A stretch of DNA of 27,740 nt, taken from positions 1 to 27,740 of the forward strand of contig JAPJQL010000042.1 of the NCBI GenBank assembly GCA_030825115.1. The letters are read 5' to 3'. A program made the translations under genes and the position numbers. The stretch's first letter is position 1. Every line of letters starts with the position of its first letter. This stretch comes from Lachnospiraceae bacterium (GTDB lineage: Bacteria > Bacillota > Clostridia > Lachnospirales > Lachnospiraceae). Positions 21,861 through 27,740 of this stretch are shown here, piece by piece. The notes beneath the pieces are model-generated. The model saw only the letters and a list, made by a program, of their open reading frames with translations. It was not told the origin of the DNA and ran no database searches.

Positions 21861-22688
21861 ATGGAGAAAAAGAAATTTAAAGAACTGGAGTTTAAAGATG
21901 CATTTATGTTCGCGGCCGTGATGGAGGATGCTGAGATTTGCCGCCGGGTATTAATGTGTATTCTGGGTTTTCCGATCAGGGAAGTGAAGGTACATACCGA
22001 GAGCACAATTTTGCTCAACCCGGATTATCGTGGGATCCGCCTGGATGTGTATGCGGATGATGATGAGGGGAGTGTCTACGATGTCGAGATGCAGACCACA
22101 GATAAGGGAAATCTTCCAAAACGGAGCCGGTGTTATCAAGGTCAGATGGATGTGGCATTGTTAGAACCTGGAGAGGACTTTAACAGGCTGCCGAAAAGTT
22201 TTGTTATATTTATCTGTACCTTTGACCCGTTTGGCAGGAAGCGCTGTATTTATACCTTTGAAGAGCGCTGCCTGGAGGATGGGGAACCGTTGGGGGACGA
22301 GACCCGCAAAGTGTTTTTAAACACCAGGGGAGAAAACAGGGATGAGGTGTCAGCAGAGCTGATACAGTTCCTTCGTTTTGTCGAGCAGTCAGAGATTCCC
22401 CGGGACTGTGGACAGGATGCATTGGTAAAGCAGTTATCGGACAGGATTGCAAAATTAAAGCGTGACCGCAGAATGGAGGAGAGGTATATGCTGTTGGGCG
22501 AACTGTTGGATGATGAAAGGCGGGAAGCGCGGGAGGAAGGCATGGCAGAGGGCCGGGCAGAGGGTCGGAGACAGCTGTTGGCATTGATCCGGGCGATGAC
22601 CGCAGACGGACAGGCAGGCGAAATTCCCCGCCTGGATGAAGAACCGGCATATCTGGAGGAGATGCTGGAGAAGTATCACATATCTTAG
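21861..22688 (+). CDS. Rpn/PD-(D/E)XK nuclease family protein (transposase-like)
   Basis: A 275-aa protein of the Rpn (recombination-promoting nuclease)/PDDEXK_2 group, related to the YhgA-like transposase family. The N-terminal EFKDAFMFAAVMEDAEICRRVLMCIL is the usual helix. The nuclease core has Asp in RGIRLDVYADD and the E-x-Q pair in YDVEMQT. The C-terminal third contains a charged helical region with AREEGMAEGRAEGRRQ, the EG-rich repeat typical of the family. The ATG at 21861 (AGGAAGG seven bases upstream) is favoured over the GTG at 21855. Members cut DNA in vitro and often vary rapidly at their C-termini. Some act in phage defence. No partner gene is adjacent. Confidence 0.8.
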   Translation: MEKKKFKELEFKDAFMFAAVMEDAEICRRVLMCILGFPIREVKVHTESTILLNPDYRGIRLDVYADDDEGSVYDVEMQTTDKGNLPKRSRCYQGQMDVALLEPGEDFNRLPKSFVIFICTFDPFGRKRCIYTFEERCLEDGEPLGDETRKVFLNTRGENRDEVSAELIQFLRFVEQSEIPRDCGQDALVKQLSDRIAKLKRDRRMEERYMLLGELLDDERREAREEGMAEGRAEGRRQLLALIRAMTADGQAGEIPRLDEEPAYLEEMLEKYHIS

Positions 22689-22689
22689 G

Positions 22690-22732
22690 CTATGGCGCAT
22701 AGCGGCTGCTGCCGGAATCAACAGGCAGCAGC
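22690..22732. repeat. Two adjacent hairpins after the Rpn-like gene
   Basis: CTATG-GCG-CATAG (22690-22702) is followed by a perfect 9-bp stem GCTGCTGCC (22705-22713) with GGCAGCAGC (22724-22732). There is no T-tract, so termination would be weak or Rho-assisted. They may stabilise the 3' end of the mRNA. Confidence 0.5.
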
Positions 22733-22869
22733 ATCTGATATCCAGAAAAGTATTGACGGATATTTCTGAATTTCTGAATCATATCAGAGATGGATTACAA
22801 AATAAAAAAATCAGATGGAGTTGCAGGAAGCCGGATGTGGCAGAGATCCCGTAAATTTCTAAAAACGGA

Positions 22870-22899
22870 TTGTAGACGACTGCTTTTTTGTGGTACACT
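22870..22899 (+). promoter_or_regulatory. Probable promoter of the DJ-1/PfpI gene
   Basis: TTGTAG (22870-22875) and an extended -10 TGGTACACT (hexamer 22894-22899) with an 18-bp spacer, 56 bp before the ATG. Confidence 0.45.
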
Positions 22900-22955
22900 G
22901 TTTACAAAAGAAATGTATCTTTTACAGAAGTCAGAAAGAAAGAGAGGGTATGATC

Positions 22956-23507
22956 ATGGCGAAAGTATATGCAATGATAGCAGATGGAACAGAAGAGGTA
23001 GAGTGCCTGGCGGTGCTTGATGTTTTAAAACGGAGCGGTGTGGAGGTCGTGCTGGTTTCCGCCAATGAGACGAAAGCGGTCGAAAGTTCTCATCAGGTAC
23101 GGATTGAGGCAGACCAGACGGTGGCTGAGACGGATTTTTCCGATGGCGATGTGATTTTTGTTCCCGGCGGGATGCCAGGGGCGGAAAACCTGTCCGCATG
23201 TGAACCACTCCTCAAGGCGATTGCATCGGCTCTGGCCGATGGGCGCAGAGTTGCGGCAATCTGTGCGGCTCCCGGGGTGGTGCTTGGACGCCACGGATTT
23301 TTAAAGGGCAGGACAGCGACCTGCTTCCCGGGGTTTGAAAAAGAGTTTCAGGATGCTGTATATACCAGCCAGGGCGTAGTGACCGACGGACTGATCACTA
23401 CGGGCAGAGGACTTGGTTTTGCAATTGATCTTGGATTGGAACTGGTGAGGCTGTTAGTGGGAGAGGAAGCTGCCGAAGACACGAAGAATAAGATCCAGTA
23501 CAGATAA
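22956..23507 (+). CDS. DJ-1/PfpI (ThiJ) family protein
   Basis: A 183-aa cytoplasmic protein of the DJ-1 superfamily. It has the catalytic glutamate motif ADGTEEVECLAVLDVL at the N-terminus, the strand VIFVPGGMPGAENLS and the nucleophile elbow AAICAAPGVVLG with the reactive cysteine. The closing segment reads VVTDGLITTGRGLGFAIDLGLELVRLL. DJ-1 family members act as methylglyoxal-handling glyoxalase III enzymes, deglycase candidates or chaperones, and which role applies here is unclear. The start at ATG 22956 has AGAGAGG eight bases upstream. An ATG two codons earlier is too close to it. It is monocistronic, with its own promoter and terminator. Confidence 0.88.
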   Translation: MAKVYAMIADGTEEVECLAVLDVLKRSGVEVVLVSANETKAVESSHQVRIEADQTVAETDFSDGDVIFVPGGMPGAENLSACEPLLKAIASALADGRRVAAICAAPGVVLGRHGFLKGRTATCFPGFEKEFQDAVYTSQGVVTDGLITTGRGLGFAIDLGLELVRLLVGEEAAEDTKNKIQYR

Positions 23508-23524
23508 AATGGCTGACAGACCGG

Positions 23525-23557
23525 AAAAGCAGGCAGAGAAATTGTGCCTGCTTTTTT
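23525..23557 (+). terminator. Terminator of the DJ-1/PfpI gene
   Basis: A perfect 9-bp stem pairs 23527-23535 (AAGCAGGCA) with 23545-23553 (TGCCTGCTT), extendable through flanking A and T, followed by a T-run to 23557. Confidence 0.9.
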
Positions 23558-23586
23558 CAATAAAAAAGACTGATTTCTGACAATGA

Positions 23587-23602
23587 ATTCGTATATACGA
23601 AT
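23587..23602. promoter_or_regulatory. Perfect 16-bp palindrome, operator-like
   Basis: ATTCGTATATACGAAT is a perfect palindrome lying alone in the 335-bp gap between the DJ-1 and PPDK genes, about 97 bp upstream of the PPDK -35. It has the look of a TetR/GntR/MarR-type binding site. No regulator gene adjoins it. The rest of the gap (23603-23698) is A/T-rich and shows nothing else. Confidence 0.4.
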
Positions 23603-23698
23603 GCAAACCACATATCCGAAAAAGACAGAAATTGGAAGTACTTTCACAAAATTTTACTGAAAAAGGACTAAGTTTTTGCCAGATTTTGAAGAAAAAAC

Positions 23699-23727
23699 CT
23701 TTACTAGCACCGAAAATATGCTATACT
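23699..23727 (+). promoter_or_regulatory. Promoter of the PPDK gene
   Basis: A good -10 TATACT at 23722-23727, with CTTTAC (23699-23704, 17 bp) or TTTACT (23700-23705, 16 bp) as -35. The resulting leader is about 110 bases long, pyrimidine-rich near its start, with no recognisable riboswitch. Confidence 0.55.
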
Positions 23728-23842
23728 ATTACCAGACCGTCCAAGGGCTTTTTTCTTTGTGCAAAAAGAAGGAAAACTGCAACCGAAGGGCGGAAAGAAA
23801 CCAGTAGATGACATTCTACGCACGTTGAGGAGGAAACAACTT

Positions 23843-26470
23843 ATGGCAACAAAGTGGGTGTATTTGTTCACAGAAGGCGATGCCAGCATGAGAAACCTGT
23901 TGGGCGGCAAAGGATCCAACCTTGCCGAGATGACCAACTTAGGTCTTCCGGTTCCGCAGGGATTTACGATTACGACTGAGGCTTGTACGCAGTATTATGA
24001 GGATGGTCAGAAGATTAACGAGGAGATTATGGGACAGATCATGGACCATATCACCAAGATGGAAGAGATTACCGGCAAGAAGTTCGGTGATAAGGAGAAT
24101 CCTCTGTTAGTTTCCGTTCGTTCCGGAGCAAGAGCATCCATGCCGGGTATGATGGATACCATCCTGAATCTGGGTCTGAATGAAGAGGTAGTGGAAGTTC
24201 TGGCTGCCAAGTCCGGCAATCCTCGCTGGGCATATGACTGCTACAGACGTTTCATCCAGATGTACTCTGATGTAGTTATGGAAGTAGGCAAGAAATACTT
24301 TGAAGAGCTCATCGACAAGATGAAAGAAGAAAAAGGCATCACTCAGGACGTTGACCTGACCGCTGATGATTTAAAAGAGCTGGCTAACCAGTTCAAGGCT
24401 GAATACAAAGAAAAGATCGGCGCTGATTTCCCGACTGACCCGAAAGAGCAGCTGATGGGTGCGATCAAAGCCGTATTCCGTTCCTGGGACAACCCAAGAG
24501 CAAACGTATACCGTCGTGACAACGATATCCCGTATTCCTGGGGTACCGCAGTCAACGTACAGATGATGGCATTCGGTAACATGGGCGAGACCTCTGGTAC
24601 CGGTGTTGCATTTACCCGTGACCCGGCAACAGGCGAGAAACACCTGATGGGCGAGTTCCTGATGAATGCACAGGGCGAGGACGTTGTTGCAGGCGTTCGT
24701 ACCCCGCAGAAGATTGAGCAGTTAAAAGAAGTTATGCCGGAAGTTTACGACCAGTTCGTAGCAATCTGCGACAAGCTGGAAGATCATTACAGAGATATGC
24801 AGGATATGGAGTTCACCATCGAGGACAGAAAGCTGTACATGCTGCAGACCCGTAACGGTAAGAGAACGGCTAAGGCTGCTTTAAAGATTGCATGTGACCT
24901 GGTAGACGAAGGTATGATCAGCGAGGAGAAGGCAGTTAAGATGATCGATCCTCGTAACCTGGATACCCTGTTACATCCGCAGTTTGACGCTGCTGCACTG
25001 AAGACCGCAGAGCCGATCGGAAAAGCTCTGGCTGCATCTCCTGGCGCTGCCTGCGGTAAGATCGTATTTACTGCAGAAGACGCAAAAGAGTGGGCTGCAA
25101 GAGGCGAGAAGGTTGTTTTAGTTCGTCTTGAGACCTCTCCGGAAGATATCGAGGGTATGAAAGCTGCTCAGGGTATCCTGACAGTACGTGGCGGTATGAC
25201 CTCCCACGCAGCAGTAGTAGCACGCGGTATGGGTACCTGCTGTGTATCCGGCTGTTCCGAGATTGCAATGGACGAGGAGAACAAGGTGTTCACTCTGGGC
25301 GGCAAAGAGTTCCACGAGGGCGATCCGCTGTCTCTGGACGGTTCTACCGGTAAGATTTACGACGGCATCATCCCGACTGTAGATGCTGAGATCGCAGGCG
25401 AGCTTGGCAGAATCATGGCATGGGCTGACAAATACAGAAGACTGAAAGTAAGAACCAATGCAGATACTCCTGCTGACGCTAAGAAGGCAAGAGAGCTGGG
25501 CGCTGAAGGTATCGGTCTTTGCCGTACCGAGCATATGTTCTTCGAAGGTGACAGAATCGATGCGTTCCGTGAGATGATCTGTTCTGATACCGTAGAGGAG
25601 AGAGAAGCGGCGCTGGAGAAGATCCTTCCGGTACAGCAGGGCGATTTTGAGGCTCTGTACGAGGCTCTGGAAGGCAATCCTGTTACCATCCGTTTCCTGG
25701 ATCCGCCGTTACATGAGTTCGTTCCGACTGAGGAAGAGGACATCAAGAAGCTGGCTGACGCTCAGGGCAAGACTGTTGAGCAGATTAAGGCGATCATCGA
25801 TTCCCTGCACGAGTTCAACCCGATGATGGGTCACCGTGGATGCCGTCTTGCAGTCACCTATCCGGAGATTGCAAAGATGCAGACTAAGGCTGTTATCCGT
25901 GCGGCTATCAATGTACAGAAGAACCATGCTGACTGGAACGTATGTCCGGAGATCATGATTCCGCTGATTTGTGATGATAAAGAGTTAAAGGTTGTTAAAA
26001 AGATGGTAGTAGATACTGCTGATGCTGAGATTGCAGCAGCTGGTATCGATCTGAAATATGAAGTTGGTACGATGATCGAGATTCCGAGAGCATGTCTGAC
26101 TGCAGACGACGTTGCAAAAGAAGCTGAGTTCTTCTGCTTCGGTACCAACGACCTGACTCAGATGACCTACGGCTTCTCCCGTGATGATGCAGGCAAGTTC
26201 CTGAACGCTTACTATGACAGCAAGATCTTCGAGAGCGATCCATTCGTTAAACTGGATCAGACCGGCGTTGGCAAGCTGATGGAGATGGCGATTAAGTTAG
26301 GTAAGAGCGTTCGTCCAGAACTCCACGTAGGTATCTGTGGTGAGCACGGCGGCGACCCGACTTCCGTAGAGTTCTGCCATAAGATTGGTCTGGACTATGT
26401 TTCCTGCAGCCCGTTCCGTGTGCCGATCGCAAGACTGGCAGCAGCACAGGCAGCATTGGCAGAGAAATAA
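23843..26470 (+). CDS. ppdK: Pyruvate, phosphate dikinase
   Basis: An 875-aa cytoplasmic enzyme interconverting pyruvate + ATP + Pi and PEP + AMP + PPi, the central PPi-linked step of anaerobic glycolysis in many Clostridia. It has the N-terminal nucleotide-grasp domain (NLLGGKGSNLAEM, VSVRSGARASMPGMMDTILNLG). The swivelling phospho-His domain has His455 in GGMTSHAAVVARG, and the PEP/pyruvate barrel has GLCRTEHMFF, MMGHRGCRLAVTYPE and CGEHGGDPTSVEFC with the catalytic Cys. Length and His455 numbering match the Clostridium symbiosum enzyme. The start is ATG 23843, giving MATKWVYLF with GAGGAGG upstream. An upstream in-frame codon at 23759 adds a non-conserved extension. Codon use is visibly more biased than in its neighbours, as expected for an abundant protein. 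Confidence 0.97.
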   Translation: MATKWVYLFTEGDASMRNLLGGKGSNLAEMTNLGLPVPQGFTITTEACTQYYEDGQKINEEIMGQIMDHITKMEEITGKKFGDKENPLLVSVRSGARASMPGMMDTILNLGLNEEVVEVLAAKSGNPRWAYDCYRRFIQMYSDVVMEVGKKYFEELIDKMKEEKGITQDVDLTADDLKELANQFKAEYKEKIGADFPTDPKEQLMGAIKAVFRSWDNPRANVYRRDNDIPYSWGTAVNVQMMAFGNMGETSGTGVAFTRDPATGEKHLMGEFLMNAQGEDVVAGVRTPQKIEQLKEVMPEVYDQFVAICDKLEDHYRDMQDMEFTIEDRKLYMLQTRNGKRTAKAALKIACDLVDEGMISEEKAVKMIDPRNLDTLLHPQFDAAALKTAEPIGKALAASPGAACGKIVFTAEDAKEWAARGEKVVLVRLETSPEDIEGMKAAQGILTVRGGMTSHAAVVARGMGTCCVSGCSEIAMDEENKVFTLGGKEFHEGDPLSLDGSTGKIYDGIIPTVDAEIAGELGRIMAWADKYRRLKVRTNADTPADAKKARELGAEGIGLCRTEHMFFEGDRIDAFREMICSDTVEEREAALEKILPVQQGDFEALYEALEGNPVTIRFLDPPLHEFVPTEEEDIKKLADAQGKTVEQIKAIIDSLHEFNPMMGHRGCRLAVTYPEIAKMQTKAVIRAAINVQKNHADWNVCPEIMIPLICDDKELKVVKKMVVDTADAEIAAAGIDLKYEVGTMIEIPRACLTADDVAKEAEFFCFGTNDLTQMTYGFSRDDAGKFLNAYYDSKIFESDPFVKLDQTGVGKLMEMAIKLGKSVRPELHVGICGEHGGDPTSVEFCHKIGLDYVSCSPFRVPIARLAAAQAALAEK

Positions 26471-26482
26471 ATGTAATTAGTA

Positions 26483-26531
26483 GCACAAGAAAATCCCCCA
26501 GGATTGCAATTCCTGGGGGATTTTCTTGTGC
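26483..26531. terminator. Bidirectional terminator with a 21-bp perfect stem
   Basis: GCACAAGAAAATCCCCCAGG plus one A (26483-26503) pairs perfectly with 26511-26531 around a 7-base loop. The internal AAGAAAAT/ATTTTCTT blocks provide a U-rich 3' side in both directions. It lies between the convergent PPDK and diguanylate cyclase genes and can serve both. Confidence 0.92.
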
Positions 26532-26566
26532 TGATTGTCATGGTGATTCTGAATGAACGAATCAGA

Positions 26567-27568
26567 TCAGCGCTTTCTCCGATCGTTCCCTTGCGTAAGA
26601 TAAAACTGCGTTTTGTTCTCATACATCCGTTTATCCGCTTCGTCAAACTGTTCTTGAATATTGCAGTTGGATCCGCGCCAACACAGGCCAACAGAACTGC
26701 TGAGCCCGTCCCGCTCTATACTCCTGCAAACAGAAGCGGCGGCCGCTCGAAATGTGTTCTCGTCCATTTCCTCGTCTATTACTACAAATTCATCTCCGCC
26801 AATGCGGAATGCCTTCCCGAAAAAAACTTTGTTGATGTGGTTTGCCATCCGGCAAATAATGTCGTCGCCAGCGATGTGTCCAAGACGATCATTGATTTCT
26901 TTTAGTCCGTTAATATCAAAACAGGTCACTCCCAGGGTGGTTTTGTTTTCTCCCGTATAGTTGCTTAAAATATGATTGAACTTATTTCGGTTGAACAGCC
27001 CGGTCAAAGTATCTTCAAAACTCATGCGTTCAAGCAATGCGGTCTGTTCTGCAATCTGCTTTTTCTGATCGTCGATGCACTGTTTGAGGTATTCATAGGA
27101 TTGGGCCGCCATCTGTGCTGGAAACCCTACATCATCTGCTGTCATTTCCACATAAGGATTGGAAATATGGATATGACAGCAACGAGGTTCTGTACCTACC
27201 CAGCGAAAAAGCGTAGATACACGCTGATGGACCTGTAAGAACATATTCAGAGAGGGGTCTGTCGTGATCCATGCCCGCCCGGTGCAAAGATATACCTCCG
27301 GTGTGATTTCAATGACATCATAGTGTTCGTCTGTAATATTGCATTTTGGAACCAGTCCTGCAAACTGCCGAAAAATGCCGATGACGGTTTCTGTGCCTAC
27401 TGCGTACTCATTTTCACCCGCGCCAAACCAGCTCAGACGGTCATCCATGACAGGGATGAAACTTTCTAAATCATTTTCGCAATAGTGTTTATGCAGCATA
27501 CCGCTGGTCAGGTCTATGACCTTCTGTTTTTTAGCTTCCGTGCTGATGTCATTTTGTTTTGCTTTCAT
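26567..27568 (-). CDS. Diguanylate cyclase with N-terminal SnoaL/NTF2-like domain
   Basis: A 333-aa protein predicted to make cyclic di-GMP. The N-terminal ~140 residues resemble the SnoaL/NTF2-like cone fold (LTSGMLHKHYCENDLESFIPVMDD, YAVGTETVIGIFRQFAGL), a likely small-molecule sensor. A coiled coil (about 20 residues around CIDDQKKQIAEQTALLERM) leads to the GGDEF domain with DTLTGLFNRNKF and an intact RIGGDEFVVI active site. No RxxD inhibitory site is present five residues before GGDEF, so product feedback may be absent. There are no membrane segments. The start is ambiguous: TTG 27628 would add 20 residues but lies only about 15 bases from the -10 and lacks a ribosome site. The ATG at 27568 is preferred. 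Confidence 0.85.
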   Translation of the reverse strand: MKAKQNDISTEAKKQKVIDLTSGMLHKHYCENDLESFIPVMDDRLSWFGAGENEYAVGTETVIGIFRQFAGLVPKCNITDEHYDVIEITPEVYLCTGRAWITTDPSLNMFLQVHQRVSTLFRWVGTEPRCCHIHISNPYVEMTADDVGFPAQMAAQSYEYLKQCIDDQKKQIAEQTALLERMSFEDTLTGLFNRNKFNHILSNYTGENKTTLGVTCFDINGLKEINDRLGHIAGDDIICRMANHINKVFFGKAFRIGGDEFVVIDEEMDENTFRAAAASVCRSIERDGLSSSVGLCWRGSNCNIQEQFDEADKRMYENKTQFYLTQGNDRRKR

Positions 27569-27642
27569 ATCCTTACATTCCCCCGCTGCCGTTTTACCCA
27601 AGGAAAAGAGTATTTCATTTATGTGCAAGTTTATATGCTATG

Positions 27643-27671
27643 ATTATAACAAGATTACTTGCAAAAAACAA
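27643..27671 (-). promoter_or_regulatory. Promoter of the diguanylate cyclase gene
   Basis: Read on the minus strand: TTGTTT (27671-27666) and a perfect TATAAT (27648-27643) with a 17-bp spacer. Transcription would start near 27636, leaving a leader of about 68 bases before the ATG at 27568. Confidence 0.6.
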
Positions 27672-27740
27672 TCAAAACGAGGTATCCGGGAGTTTGACAG
27701 TTGAATCATAGAAAAATACCTTGCAGGTCGCATAAAACCT

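Noticed and set aside
22763..22778. Tandem TTTCTGAA repeat after the Rpn-like gene
   Set aside because: Only two 8-bp units in A/T-rich sequence; too short to support an array or operator.
27691..27722. Possible plus-strand promoter at the right edge (TTGACA followed by an A/T-rich stretch)
   Set aside because: The -10 at the right distance is poor and no downstream gene is visible within the window.

Overview
The window looks like the chromosome of an anaerobic Firmicute, most likely a Lachnospiraceae/Clostridium cluster XIV gut bacterium. The basis is a pyruvate phosphate dikinase very close in layout to the Clostridium symbiosum enzyme, strong GGAGG-type ribosome binding sites, an oxygen-independent (radical SAM) sulfatase-maturating enzyme, a DUF3842 protein, and ABC sugar import without a local ATPase. 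Base composition is moderate (about half G+C by eye). No phage, CRISPR, rRNA or tRNA was recognised.

Layout. (1) 1-1549: remnants of a zeta-toxin-like gene, then a ROK-family regulator broken by one frameshift. (2) 1703-4380: a complete SsuC/SsuB/SsuA-like (taurine/sulfonate/nitrate class) ABC transporter operon. (3) 4494-6682: a two-component system with an integral-membrane sensor kinase and a LuxR/NarL-type response regulator. (4) 6804-20758: the centre of interest, a catabolic island. It holds a NagA-like deacetylase, two different TauE/SafE-type anion exporters, a FucI/AraA-fold isomerase, a LacI-type repressor, then a tight six-gene operon: sugar-binding lipoprotein, arylsulfatase-superfamily sulfatase, two CUT1 permeases, class II aldolase, AgaS-like SIS protein. 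A kinase-like P-loop protein and the anaerobic sulfatase-maturating radical SAM enzyme follow. (5) 20759-21242: a gene-free stretch made of two large inverted repeats. (6) 21243-23507: DUF3842 protein (minus strand), an Rpn/PD-(D/E)XK nuclease gene whose ribosome binding site is buried in a perfect hairpin, and a DJ-1/PfpI protein. (7) 23843-27568: pyruvate phosphate dikinase, a 21-bp bidirectional terminator, and a GGDEF diguanylate cyclase on the minus strand.

How the island may work (inference): a sulfated sugar or amino sugar is captured by the lipoprotein and imported by the two permeases with an ATPase encoded elsewhere. The sulfatase has no signal peptide and would remove the sulfate in the cytoplasm after its Cys53 is converted to formylglycine by the radical SAM enzyme encoded downstream. 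The TauE/SafE proteins are candidates for expelling the released sulfur anion. The NagA-like, AgaS-like, FucI-like and class II aldolase enzymes would carry the carbon skeleton (deacetylation, deamination/isomerisation, aldol cleavage) to triose phosphates. A LacI repressor appears to tie this together: three copies of one 14-bp palindrome (approximately TACAYWCGWGTKTA) lie at the start of the isomerase gene, the repressor gene and the six-gene operon. The substrate is not determined by the sequence.
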